From positions 1-55,140 of the IMG/VR virus record IMGVR_UViG_3300009488_000001: a stretch of DNA of 55,140 nucleotides. The stretch is one strand, 5' to 3'. The position numbers were made by a program, and so were the translations under genes. This stretch comes from a virus. The notes beneath the pieces were generated by a model. That model was not told the DNA's origin. It saw only the letters and a program-made list of their open reading frames with translations, and made no database searches. Below, one piece after another: positions 14,726 to 22,243 of this stretch (position 1 is the stretch's first letter; each line of letters starts with the position of its first letter).

Positions 14726-14893
14726 TCATCTAAAGTCAGCATATAAATAAAGTAGTGTTCCAATTATGGCAGCAGATAAGCATCCTATTGCAGAACATTT
14801 ATTTACAATGAAGCTCTGTTTTTCCCCACTTACCCAATAGATCGTATTCATTGCACCAATAAAATAATTAAGTATAATTAAAAATATAACCAT
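14726..14893 (-). CDS. Small membrane protein, 55 residues
   Basis: From the ATG at 14893; a TTG at 14911 would add six residues and overlap the upstream gene. Two hydrophobic segments (VIFLIILNYFIGAM; AIGCLSAAIIGTLLYLY) separated by a short polar loop. Role unknown. Confidence 0.6.
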   Translation of the reverse strand: MVIFLIILNYFIGAMNTIYWVSGEKQSFIVNKCSAIGCLSAAIIGTLLYLYADFR

Positions 14894-14897
14894 GTCT

Positions 14898-15071
14898 TTA
14901 ATTTTTATCAATTAATATTAGATTATTAAGCCCATATACAAGAGCTTTCTTTTTCTTGGACACAACTACTATAATCATCTTTTCAGGTGAATTATAGTTG
15001 CCTATGCTTGTTATAATCCCGGATTTGTTTGTGTTTGGGATTAGTGCTTTTTGGTTTAGTAGGTTTTTCAT
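14898..15071 (-). CDS. Small basic protein, 57 residues
   Basis: An open frame beginning MKNLLNQKALIPNTNKS, with a beta-rich middle (MIIVVVS) and a KKKK patch. It ends four bases before the next gene. The rightward frame spanning this region is a shadow of five leftward genes. Confidence 0.6.
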   Translation of the reverse strand: MKNLLNQKALIPNTNKSGIITSIGNYNSPEKMIIVVVSKKKKALVYGLNNLILIDKN

Positions 15072-15080
15072 GTTATTAAT

Positions 15081-15245
15081 TTATGTTGTTGCTTTTTTGA
15101 TTAATCTTATTGCGTTTGTAATCGCTTCTTTTATCTGGAATTCAACATATTGCTTTTGTATGTCTGATAGTGGCGTTCTTTTATTTATCCACCCAACTCT
15201 TCGCCCTGCATCTTCTGTTATGCTAAAATCTTTAATTTTTTTCAT
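15081..15245 (-). CDS. Small helical protein, 54 residues
   Basis: An open frame beginning MKKIKDFSITEDAGRRVG with a C-terminal amphipathic helix (YVEFQIKEAITNAIRLIKK). Tight spacing to both neighbours supports a gene. No family recognised. Confidence 0.6.
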   Translation of the reverse strand: MKKIKDFSITEDAGRRVGWINKRTPLSDIQKQYVEFQIKEAITNAIRLIKKATT

Positions 15246-15248
15246 AAT

Positions 15249-15428
15249 CTATATTTCTATGGGTTCATCGTCCCAGGTTAATGTTTTACCTGTTAGTTTT
15301 TTGATTGATCTGGAAAGTAGCGCTAAACATCTACCTTCATTTTCTATACTCCACCAGAAATCTTCTCTTTCTGGACATGTAGTTGATATAATTTCTTTTC
15401 CGTCTTTATCTACTGCTAGCCATGCCAT
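15249..15428 (-). CDS. Small protein, 59 residues
   Basis: An open frame beginning MAWLAVDKDGKEIISTTCPE, with W-W near residue 27 and a LALLSRSIKKLTGKTLTW helix. It ends three bases before the next gene. No family recognised. Confidence 0.6.
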   Translation of the reverse strand: MAWLAVDKDGKEIISTTCPEREDFWWSIENEGRCLALLSRSIKKLTGKTLTWDDEPIEI

Positions 15429-15430
15429 AA

Positions 15431-15589
15431 TTAATAAGGTATTGGTTTGTAATATTCATCTTCACTTAATGTATCCACGCACGTATTACATGCATTTAGA
15501 TTGTTTTCGACCTGATATCGGCATAAACTACATACATCTATTACATCGGCGCTATTTCTGATTATTTCTCCATACTTATTCTTTGCCAT
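15431..15589 (-). CDS. Small zinc-ribbon-like protein, 52 residues
   Basis: An open frame beginning MAKNKYGEIIRNSADVIDV. C-S-L-C and C-N-T-C, 12 residues apart, give a full C-x2-C/C-x2-C zinc knuckle. First gene of the leftward operon from the divergent promoter at 15618. Confidence 0.65.
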   Translation of the reverse strand: MAKNKYGEIIRNSADVIDVCSLCRYQVENNLNACNTCVDTLSEDEYYKPIPY

Positions 15590-15617
15590 AACTTCATTAT
15601 TTTAATTAAACATACCC

Positions 15618-15691
15618 CAAAGTTCAGAATAATCTTTTTACGGAACTATGATAAAAGTCATGTTTTGGTAGTTTTTATTGTTGTAGGTTTG
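15618..15691. promoter_or_regulatory. Divergent palindrome-type promoter pair P4
   Basis: One palindrome TGATAAAAGTCA (15649-15660) serves both strands. Rightward: 23 bases, then TAGGTTTG (15684-15691), reading into 15719. Leftward: 23 bases, then GAACTTTG on the minus strand (15625-15618), reading into 15589. Identical spacing on both sides is strong evidence of one regulator bound at a shared site. Confidence 0.8.
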
Positions 15692-15718
15692 AAGTATAAA
15701 TGAATTAAATTATATATT

Positions 15719-16063
15719 ATGAAAAAGATTTTAGGAATTATTGTAATGGTGCTTTTATGTAACACTATTGCACAATCGCTATTTTTTGGAGGGATACCAT
15801 ACACATGGACTCTCGGCGGTAATGCCATACGTGATGGTAAAGAACAGTACTATCAAGTAAATGACTCTATTAAGATAGCTATTATCAAAGAGACAGTAGG
15901 GGGAGCTAATTACGATAGATATGTTATATTTGAATGTCAAAATGGCGAATATAAACAGACAAGCGCAGACTCTTTTGTATCCATGTTTAGCAATAAATTA
16001 GGGATGTTAATGTATATGCGAAAGGAGTATAATCGATACAGATACAATAAACCAGTTTTTTGA
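15719..16063 (+). CDS. Exported protein of unknown function
   Basis: A 114-residue protein with a signal peptide (MKKILGIIVMVLLCNTIA, then Q): basic start, hydrophobic core and Ala before Gln, which fits the Bacteroidota Q-rule. The mature part is beta-rich with Tyr near the end. It is the only protein gene under the rightward arm of P4. It may act in the periplasm or envelope during infection; that is inference. Confidence 0.7.
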   Translation: MKKILGIIVMVLLCNTIAQSLFFGGIPYTWTLGGNAIRDGKEQYYQVNDSIKIAIIKETVGGANYDRYVIFECQNGEYKQTSADSFVSMFSNKLGMLMYMRKEYNRYRYNKPVF

Positions 16064-16086
16064 GAGGAGGTGTTTATTTATAAGCA

Positions 16087-16129
16087 TGGCAAAAGTCATT
16101 GTTTTCAATCAAAATTAGAATTAACTTAG
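16087..16129 (+). promoter_or_regulatory. Palindrome-type promoter P5
   Basis: TGGCAAAAGTCA (16087-16098, one mismatch in the left arm), a 23-base spacer, TAACTTAG (16122-16129). No protein gene follows before the terminator at 16241. Confidence 0.65.
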
Positions 16130-16135
16130 TACTTT

Positions 16136-16270
16136 AAAATTAGGATAATCTACAAAATCACAACGGAGTTAAGAGACTCAGCAAAAGAAGGGAGTTATTA
16201 TGAAATAGCTATTAAGTAAAATGTAAAAACTTTTCGAAAAAAGCCCGGTCTAACACTGCCGGGCTTTTCT
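16136..16270 (+). ncRNA. Candidate phage small RNA (promoter-to-terminator unit)
   Basis: A transcript from P5 would start near 16136 and end at the terminator 16241-16268, about 135 bases. The only ATG frames inside are two to three codons long (ATGAAATAG, for example). A GAGT/ACTC hairpin lies near 16163. A dedicated regulated promoter plus a strong terminator with no ORF is the classic layout of a small RNA gene. Targets are unknown. Confidence 0.6.
16241..16268. terminator. Strong bidirectional terminator
   Basis: A perfect 8-bp stem AAGCCCGG/CCGGGCTT with a 10-base loop, preceded by A-rich and followed by T-rich sequence. It ends the candidate small RNA and the leftward lysis operon whose last gene stops at 16283. 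Confidence 0.9.
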
Positions 16271-16282
16271 ATTTATATATTA

Positions 16283-16420
16283 TTAAATTGGAGTTACAAA
16301 TACTATCCCTCGATCCTTTACCCCTTGTTCAAATTCTTCTTTTGATATTTCGCCCCTTATTCCTTTGTGTATGAATACTTGATTATCCGCTATCCTTTTA
16401 CATGTCTTTGCGTCTAACAT
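16283..16420 (-). CDS. Small protein, 45 residues
   Basis: An open frame beginning MLDAKTCKRIADNQVF with an acidic helix (GEISKEEFEQGVKDRG). Overlaps the 3' end of the 16398 gene. Last gene of the leftward lysis/membrane operon. No family recognised. Confidence 0.55.
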   Translation of the reverse strand: MLDAKTCKRIADNQVFIHKGIRGEISKEEFEQGVKDRGIVFVTPI

Positions 16421-16502
16421 TGCGTATCAAATTTATTAATTTTTTTGTGACCCACTCAATCAGCATAATTACTAATAATATAGGTATGATTACAATTTGC
16501 AT
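16398..16502 (-). CDS. Membrane micro-protein, 34 residues
   Basis: An open frame beginning MQIVIIPILLVIMLIEWV and ending in a basic tail (NVRRKDM). A single membrane helix with a positive C-terminus is seen in many lysis accessory peptides. Role unknown. Confidence 0.5.
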   Translation of the reverse strand: MQIVIIPILLVIMLIEWVTKKLINLIRNVRRKDM

Positions 16503-16506
16503 ATTT

Positions 16507-16842
16507 TTATTTCACAACTTTATTATGTGATTTAATAGCCCGTTTGTTTTGTTTAATATGGCGATCTAGATCTTCTATAACCTTATCTATTGCAGTGTCT
16601 CTCACGGTATATCCGTCAACATAGGCGTTAAAATAACTGGATAAGAATATCTCTGATGTTATCAGGAACGTATCGCCTTCTAAATTATTTAAAATAGAGT
16701 CCAGTTTTAATCCAGCCTTTTTGAAAGATTCTGCATATCTATTTTTAGGCTTATATTTTGCATGTACAAAACAAGACCCAGCCCACATCAATAGGAAAGT
16801 AAATAATATTATCAATCCTCTATTTGCTATTGTATTTTTCAT
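16507..16842 (-). CDS. Membrane-anchored or exported protein, possible spanin component
   Basis: A 111-residue protein with one N-terminal hydrophobic segment (GLIILFTFLLMWAGSCFV) and a polar helical remainder. The Cys at the end of the hydrophobic stretch (G-S-C) could be a lipobox. Its position two genes from the endolysin makes an envelope role such as spanin subunit possible, but this is context only. Confidence 0.55.
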   Translation of the reverse strand: MKNTIANRGLIILFTFLLMWAGSCFVHAKYKPKNRYAESFKKAGLKLDSILNNLEGDTFLITSEIFLSSYFNAYVDGYTVRDTAIDKVIEDLDRHIKQNKRAIKSHNKVVK

Positions 16843-16889
16843 AATATATAATCTACTGATTAGAATATCACTTACAGATGATTAAATTA

Positions 16890-17189
16890 CTACTTTTTCT
16901 TTAGCCATCCAAATAAGCTTTTACGCTTCTTTTCCGGTTGTATAGAATCATTATCCTGTATTGTTCCATCCCCGGTGAAATTTATTACATTATTTTTTTT
17001 CCCAGGATTGACAGTGTTGTTTATGCTGTTTTTTGGGACTTTAGCAATAGTCTCATACGCAACTATCAATTTGTCATATCTCTTGTTCATTGGGACTAAA
17101 ACAATGAAGTAAAATAGGAGTATATAAAATACGTCCTTTACCATTTCCTTACTGAATATCCAGTTTAATAAATCCTTTATGAGTTTCAT
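16890..17189 (-). CDS. Single-pass membrane protein, lysis region
   Basis: A 99-residue protein with an N-terminal membrane helix (VFYILLFYFIVLVPM, residues 20-34), a flexible Asn/Gly-rich middle and a very basic end (KKRKSLFGWLKKK). It lies in the lysis/membrane cassette. An inner-membrane spanin or holin partner is possible; not recognised. The gap 17190-17295 holds no gene. Confidence 0.55.
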   Translation of the reverse strand: MKLIKDLLNWIFSKEMVKDVFYILLFYFIVLVPMNKRYDKLIVAYETIAKVPKNSINNTVNPGKKNNVINFTGDGTIQDNDSIQPEKKRKSLFGWLKKK

Positions 17190-17295
17190 ATTATTGTAAC
17201 TTTATTAACTAATTGTGATTAAATGTTAACCGTTTTATTTTGTGTTTGTTGATCTCCAATACTTTATGCTTTTTATGTTTAACAAATGTTTACTT

Positions 17296-17379
17296 TTATA
17301 AAAACTTTGTTAATATAATTATCGCAATTGTTCCCGATAGTACTATAAATAGCCACCATTGAACGTCATGTTTTCTCAT
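17296..17379 (-). CDS. Membrane micro-protein, 27 residues
   Basis: Product MRKHDVQWWLFIVLSGTIA plus a short hydrophobic end: one membrane helix with a basic start. It overlaps the 3' end of the upstream holin candidate by 14 bases. Size and position fit a lysis-cassette peptide. Confidence 0.45.
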   Translation of the reverse strand: MRKHDVQWWLFIVLSGTIAIIILTKFL

Positions 17380-17581
17380 TACTCCCCAATTTACTTTCGG
17401 CAATGTTTTGTATCTGCTTTGGGGCAAATGCCGCAACTAACAATAAGAATGCTATTGTGTAATCTATCTGGTTTTGATAAATCATAAACCCAATTGCGGC
17501 AAATGCAAATAGCAGTGTTAAAAATGACTGCAACCTGATACTTGACTTATTCCCTTTGTTATCTTCAAAATATCCACTCAT
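17366..17581 (-). CDS. Holin candidate
   Basis: A 71-residue protein with two hydrophobic segments (FLTLLFAFAAIGFMIY at 19-34; TIAFLLLVAAFAP at 42-54) separated by a short polar turn, with charged ends. This is class II holin topology. It directly follows the endolysin gene. Holin is inferred from topology and position, not sequence family. Confidence 0.6.
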   Translation of the reverse strand: MSGYFEDNKGNKSSIRLQSFLTLLFAFAAIGFMIYQNQIDYTIAFLLLVAAFAPKQIQNIAESKLGSNEKT

Positions 17582-17592
17582 AATATCAAATT

Positions 17593-18048
17593 TTAAATTG
17601 CGTATTTATTATATTTTTGAATTGCTTTTTCTACTGTCCCGGCACCCAAGTAAGTATTGTAATGTTTTTTCCAGTACTCCGCCCATCCTTCAACATTTTG
17701 AGGTATTGCTCCGGGCTTTCTGAGATAATGAATGCGGGTGAGACAAATAGCAAATTTCGTATTATAGATAAGTGATTCGGTAGTAAAGTTTTCAATATTA
17801 CATGCTTTTGATAATCGGTCAACGTTTAATTGCATATCTCTTTTCAGATACCAATTCAAGTTATCCTCAAAAGTCAATGGCTCCATTTGAAATATTCCTA
17901 ATGCCGGGCCTTTGACTTGTTTTATATAATGTCCTAAATTTGATTCAACAGCGCATGTTAACATTATCAATTCGGTAGCTTCTTTTGAGTAGCACCCAAA
18001 CTCTTTTAATGTATCAGATATTAATTCTCTTAATTGATTTGCTTTCAT
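17593..18048 (-). CDS. Endolysin, lysozyme/transglycosylase-like
   Basis: A 151-residue soluble protein. The segment C-A-V-E-S-N-L-G-H (residues 32-40) followed by G-P-A-L-G-I-F-Q-M-E-P (47-57) matches the E-S-x and G-x-x-Q motifs of the lysozyme-like SLT fold, with Glu35 the likely catalytic acid. No signal peptide, so holin-dependent release is expected. It would cleave host peptidoglycan at lysis. Confidence 0.8.
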   Translation of the reverse strand: MKANQLRELISDTLKEFGCYSKEATELIMLTCAVESNLGHYIKQVKGPALGIFQMEPLTFEDNLNWYLKRDMQLNVDRLSKACNIENFTTESLIYNTKFAICLTRIHYLRKPGAIPQNVEGWAEYWKKHYNTYLGAGTVEKAIQKYNKYAI

Positions 18049-18383
18049 TACTTATGTAGTTCTGTGATTCTCTTAAGTATTTCCTTCTGATCCTCTCTCC
18101 ACTCTAATCTCATTGTCTCTACTTTTGCATCCTGCTTGGTATTTGTTTCTTTATTTTCAGCTTTCAATTCACGTAATGATTTATGTAATTCATCATCTTT
18201 ACTATCAACATAGGTTATATCTGCTTTGTTTTTAAGCTGATTTTCTGAAGATATCTTCTTACTAGCGTTAATATCAAGTCCTAACAATATCCATCCAATG
18301 AATAATGTTAATGTTGCTGTTAGTAGGCTGCCGATTACTCTGGACAAAATCGGCTTCCCCTGTATAAAACTATCGCTGACCAT
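18048..18383 (-). CDS. Membrane-anchored coiled-coil protein
   Basis: 111 residues from the ATG at 18383. One membrane segment near residues 13-35 (SRVIGSLLTATLTLFIGWIL), then a long charged coiled coil to the C-terminus (LHKSLRELKAENKETNTKQ). This resembles an inner-membrane spanin layout and sits just upstream of the endolysin, whose start overlaps its stop (TAATG). Spanin-like role is inferred. Confidence 0.6.
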   Translation of the reverse strand: MVSDSFIQGKPILSRVIGSLLTATLTLFIGWILLGLDINASKKISSENQLKNKADITYVDSKDDELHKSLRELKAENKETNTKQDAKVETMRLEWREDQKEILKRITELHK

Positions 18384-18724
18384 ACAAGCATAATTAATTG
18401 TGAAATAATAATTGTATAATCCCAAAAAACTAGACCCCATTTCATCCCGAAACTATAACAAATATCGTGAATGACTACTACTACATAATAGGAGATTGGA
18501 ACGTATATAAATATTTTAATGTATTTAACGGTAATTAATCTTTGGATTATGTACAATAACCCTATTCTAAACAATCCTTCTTTTAAAAAATATAATGCTT
18601 TCATTGCCTTATACAATTCATCAGGTAATGTCTTTTTATAAAACAATACCCAAAAAACCGTTACCAGGGACATTGCCCCGATAACGTAAATAAGAATCAT
18701 TAATGTTTTTCTATTCCTTAACAT
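18335..18724 (-). CDS. Multi-pass membrane protein
   Basis: 129 residues from the ATG at 18724 (MLRNRKTLMILIYVIGAMSL). Four hydrophobic segments separated by short basic loops. It overlaps both neighbours. It could be a holin or antiholin, or alter the host membrane; no family recognised. Confidence 0.55.
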   Translation of the reverse strand: MLRNRKTLMILIYVIGAMSLVTVFWVLFYKKTLPDELYKAMKALYFLKEGLFRIGLLYIIQRLITVKYIKIFIYVPISYYVVVVIHDICYSFGMKWGLVFWDYTIIISQLIMLVWSAIVLYRGSRFCPE

Positions 18725-18809
18725 CTTTTTCTTTCTCCTCTTTTTTTTCATCGTCACCAATGACTGTTACTTTTGGCCCGTCTTTTGGTGGATCTTCTGG
18801 ATGTGGCAT
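18711..18809 (-). CDS. Small highly charged protein, 32 residues
   Basis: Product begins MPHPEDPPKDGPKVTVIGDD and ends in mixed Glu/Lys repeats. Its stop overlaps the start of the membrane protein at 18724, so it may act as a coupled leader gene. Confidence 0.45.
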   Translation of the reverse strand: MPHPEDPPKDGPKVTVIGDDEKKEEKEKDVKE

Positions 18810-18855
18810 AATCTAATAATTTAAAATTAATAATCACCTATCAACGTAAAGATAA

Positions 18856-18966
18856 CTATTTTTTTGACACTTTCTTATCGTAAATAAAAGCCTTCCAAAC
18901 ACAAAAACCTATTAGCATAACAAATCCTGTTATTGTCTGAATCCAAAATAATGATTGTGCTTCCAT
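18856..18966 (-). CDS. Membrane micro-protein, 36 residues
   Basis: Product begins MEAQSLFWIQTITGFVMLIG with one membrane helix and a basic tail (KKVSKK). First gene of the lysis/membrane cassette after the fibre gene. Role unknown. Confidence 0.5.
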   Translation of the reverse strand: MEAQSLFWIQTITGFVMLIGFCVWKAFIYDKKVSKK

Positions 18967-19005
18967 AACTTTTTATCACAAGTTAAGATAATTTACATTA
19001 ATATG

Positions 19006-20802
19006 CTATTGTGCTAATAACAATTCAATTGCTGTTATCCTATCACTCAATGCTTTGTTCTCTTCGACCTGCATCCAATAATCAACTTCTAATATATCAA
19101 TTCTCTGCTCCAAGCTATATGTCCTTTCTTTTTCCTCCTGTAAATCCTTCCATAATAACGCAATAATAGTAGATGTAACAACGTGGTCCTTTAGTTCTCC
19201 TGTTTTTACGGGTTTCTTAATTACTGCTTCAGGAAATTGTGATTTTACTTCCTGCGCATTAAATCCATGATGTTTGCCTTCTCCATCTTGATTTTTATAC
19301 TTGAACTTAATTGGCTTGATGCATTTAGTTTTGTCACCTACTTCTCCAAGTAGTTCAATCTCTTCTTTCATGGTTGTATCTGACAGCGCTACCAGCTCAT
19401 TATAAAATACAGTATCGGCACTTACGCTTTCTTGTATAATTACATTCCCTATATTACCACTTGTTCCTTCAATCGTAAAGTATGGAAAGCTAGTGGTCTG
19501 AGTCAGACTGATAACAAAATCTTTGCTTGTTGCATCATTAAGATTTCCATTCTTAATAAACCAAGATTGTTCTGTTGTGGTTAATTCAATAGCCGCAAAG
19601 TTATCTGCTGCTGAATTATCTTCAATTTTCAATATTGGATCTTCATCTTTTATATGTAACAATTCATCAGGCGTAGTTTTAACCCCAAAATCTTCATACA
19701 CTGAAATATTAGCATTGTCATTAAACGTCATTGCTAGATTAGTAGCCGCCGTTGCTCCTGTCTTTATATCAGTTACTCCTTCGCCAGTATTTACTATCTC
19801 CCAATAATTATCAATGTCATTATCTACTCTTATATTACCTGTTACGTGGACGTTCCCATTTACTTCTAACTTTTCATCAGCAGCAAGTTCGTCTATTCCC
19901 AAATTACCAGCAATAGAACTGGGGTCTGTTCCTGATACTTCTAAATCTCCACTAACATCCAAATCATTACCAATAGTAGTAGTACCACCACTAGAGGTTA
20001 TGGTGCTGTTTACTTCTAGATCTGCTGACAATGTTAGTTTGTCTGTTGAGTAATCTATGCTAAACGGAATAGATTTAACTGCAACAGGAATATCTAGGCT
20101 CCGTATTAAAAATTGAGTTTCATCGCCTAATACATCCCATCCTGCTATGTTATTAGTAAATCTTATGGCTTGCGACCCAGAAACTATCGGCCTATCTAAA
20201 ATAAGGGGAACGAAGTTTGAATTAGTCAACTCAAGCTCAGAGGTGGTTATTTTGCCGCTTGTTACATCCAAATCATTCCCGATATTAACAGTGCTAGACC
20301 CAGAGCCTATATTGATATCAGTTGCATTTGATGTGTATAGGCTTGCTGTTGTTGCGGTGGTTGTTATATCGCCTCCATTAACAGCAATATCCCCGATAGT
20401 CATATTTTGAGCAGAAGTATTTCCATTAGTTAAGACATTGTCTATAGTTGGATTCCTTGCAGCCGTGTTTGCTGCAACATCTGTATTGTTGCCTACTTCA
20501 ACATCAAAATTGGTGATTTGTGTGGCATCATAATCACCACTTTGTGCCGTAACCACACCAGCGCGACCAAAAACACTAGTTACTAATTGATCTATCCAAT
20601 TAATTTGAGATCCAGTACTTGACAATACCTGTCCAGACGTTCCTTTATCTCCGTCCTTATCTTCAATTGCACCGTCAATCCCGGCATCATCCAAAACCCT
20701 AAGCCCATACACTACCTTACTGTACACAGTCGTAGAATCGGGTTGAGCTGTGCTAAAAAATGGCATACTGGCCAGTAATAAAATAAATAATAATTTTTTC
20801 AT
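19006..20802 (-). CDS. Tail fibre/spike with C-terminal S74 auto-chaperone
   Basis: A 598-residue protein. Residues 1-19 form a signal peptide (MKKLLFILLLASMPFFSTA, then Q). A long Thr/Asn/Asp-rich beta region follows, with repeats of the type T-I-G-N-D-L-D-V-S. From about residue 473 comes a Peptidase_S74 intramolecular chaperone domain: L-S-D-T-T-M-K with the Ser/Lys dyad, I-K-P-I-K-F-K-Y, H-G-F-N-A-Q-E-V and P-E-A-V, ending in a coiled coil. S74 domains trimerise fibres and cut themselves off. Its likely role is receptor binding. The signal peptide on a virion protein is odd. Confidence 0.8.
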   Translation of the reverse strand: MKKLLFILLLASMPFFSTAQPDSTTVYSKVVYGLRVLDDAGIDGAIEDKDGDKGTSGQVLSSTGSQINWIDQLVTSVFGRAGVVTAQSGDYDATQITNFDVEVGNNTDVAANTAARNPTIDNVLTNGNTSAQNMTIGDIAVNGGDITTTATTASLYTSNATDINIGSGSSTVNIGNDLDVTSGKITTSELELTNSNFVPLILDRPIVSGSQAIRFTNNIAGWDVLGDETQFLIRSLDIPVAVKSIPFSIDYSTDKLTLSADLEVNSTITSSGGTTTIGNDLDVSGDLEVSGTDPSSIAGNLGIDELAADEKLEVNGNVHVTGNIRVDNDIDNYWEIVNTGEGVTDIKTGATAATNLAMTFNDNANISVYEDFGVKTTPDELLHIKDEDPILKIEDNSAADNFAAIELTTTEQSWFIKNGNLNDATSKDFVISLTQTTSFPYFTIEGTSGNIGNVIIQESVSADTVFYNELVALSDTTMKEEIELLGEVGDKTKCIKPIKFKYKNQDGEGKHHGFNAQEVKSQFPEAVIKKPVKTGELKDHVVTSTIIALLWKDLQEEKERTYSLEQRIDILEVDYWMQVEENKALSDRITAIELLLAQ

Positions 20803-20825
20803 ATTTGTTTTTTTAAATGTTTTTG

Positions 20826-20833
20826 CAAAGATA
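20826..20833 (-). promoter_or_regulatory. -7 promoter box for S74 fibre gene
   Basis: TATCTTTG on the minus strand (20833-20826), 24 bases before the ATG at 20802. A TTTA lies about 20 bases upstream as a weak -33 match. No palindrome. It would give the last virion gene its own transcript. Confidence 0.5.
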
Positions 20834-20855
20834 ATATTATGTTAGATATAAACTA

Positions 20856-22196
20856 TTAAAATTGTTTATATGTTTCTTGAATATTGATATTTCCTCCGCT
20901 AATTGTGAAGTACAATGTTCCGCTTGAATTTATCTCGAATGGTCTTACATCTGATACACTTGACAATATAATATTATCAAACAATTCATTACCTGAAACA
21001 GTCGTGCCTATATCAACTATGACGGTCGCCCCGGATACCCATTCTAAAATAACATCATCTGAAAAAGCATCGGAAGGAATAGCGATTGATTGTGCACCCG
21101 TTACGTTTGTTAACGTTGATAATAAATCTTGCACAATGATAGTTCCGTTTTGTTTATAGTCGCCCTCAATATCTAAGTCGCCGTTTCCATCTAATTCAAA
21201 AGTTGTTGTTCCGGCATTATTTTTACCTTCAATAAGATTATCTGTATCTGTTCCTGATTGATTTTGAACCGTTAACAATCCAGATGTTTGATTATGGGTT
21301 AACCCGTCAGTAAATTCTAATCCTAATTCACCACTTCCAACTTGAGTTAATTTATTAGCTGCTCCTGCATATGTTCCGGGTGTATCTGTCATTCCCAGAA
21401 ATGTTCCAGTACCGCCACCTGTACCACCACCGCCAAATATTTGAAATCTCCAATCTATATAATCAACTAAATTACCAAAAGCATCCTCTGCCAATCGTGT
21501 TTTTGCTTGTACCGCATTAGTATAATTATCAGCAGTTTGAAATATTACCGTTGCGATAGCTGCAAATTCTTTAATTGGCAAAGGACTTAAAAGTAATTCT
21601 CCCAGTTCCGATCTTGCTCCAACTCTTGCATTCGTAATGCTTGAGTAATTATTTTGACCAACAATTATGCCAGACTTAATTCCAAGCGTATTAGATACAA
21701 GCAAATGAGCCAATACATAAGTATTATTTGTTGCTTCCGTTAACGACCATGAACCGCCAGACTCTTCATTCCATGCCACACGGCCTGTTCCAGTTGTAAG
21801 TACTGGAAATCCCGGATTTGTATCGCTCCTCCACGCTGACACACCATCACGATAAAATATCGTATATCCCGTTGTAGATGCAATTGCTGGAATAGAGGTC
21901 AATATATCTTGATTTCTTATAAGACCAGAATCATGCCCAAATTGTGCATCTGCATCTACATTACCCGATCCCTCTGTTTGTATATCAACAATATCTAATC
22001 CTTCAAGTATTTGACATTTATGAAAATCCCAAAGAGCAGCCCACGTATTCCCATTTTGATCGAATGTATGCCGCATATCATTGATATATATTATCGTATC
22101 ATTAACTGCATCCCAATACATTCTACCAATACCAGGGTAATTGGTATAAATATCTCTAACCTGAGCTTCTGTCAAATTAATTCCATCGGTTAACAC
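20856..22196 (-). CDS. Tail fibre, C-terminal part (apparently frameshifted from 22244 gene)
   Basis: 446 residues as an independent frame, but it has no ATG (GTG at 22196), and the same frame stays open upstream past 22260. There it reads N-Y-S-D-G-D-T-L-I-W-D-G, which fits directly after F-Y-N-Y-Q-D-G-L-K of the 22244 gene. I therefore read it as the rest of one fibre of about 770 residues. It contains W-D-F-H-K-C, Gly-rich G-G-G-G-T-G-G-G-T near residue 255 and Asp/Thr-rich beta repeats. It is read as a fibre or receptor-binding protein. The break is a single base in an A5 run (minus strand, 22271-22267). Confidence 0.65.
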   Translation of the reverse strand: MLTDGINLTEAQVRDIYTNYPGIGRMYWDAVNDTIIYINDMRHTFDQNGNTWAALWDFHKCQILEGLDIVDIQTEGSGNVDADAQFGHDSGLIRNQDILTSIPAIASTTGYTIFYRDGVSAWRSDTNPGFPVLTTGTGRVAWNEESGGSWSLTEATNNTYVLAHLLVSNTLGIKSGIIVGQNNYSSITNARVGARSELGELLLSPLPIKEFAAIATVIFQTADNYTNAVQAKTRLAEDAFGNLVDYIDWRFQIFGGGGTGGGTGTFLGMTDTPGTYAGAANKLTQVGSGELGLEFTDGLTHNQTSGLLTVQNQSGTDTDNLIEGKNNAGTTTFELDGNGDLDIEGDYKQNGTIIVQDLLSTLTNVTGAQSIAIPSDAFSDDVILEWVSGATVIVDIGTTVSGNELFDNIILSSVSDVRPFEINSSGTLYFTISGGNINIQETYKQF

Positions 22197-22243
22197 TCCG
22201 TCTAAATAATAAAAATCATGTGTCCCTTCAATGCCATCCCAGA

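Noticed and set aside
14998-15561. A 187-codon rightward reading frame
   Set aside because: It is covered on the other strand by four consecutive small genes with ATG starts, tight spacing and sensible motifs, one with two C-x2-C pairs, all under the leftward P4 promoter. The rightward product looks like an antisense translation.
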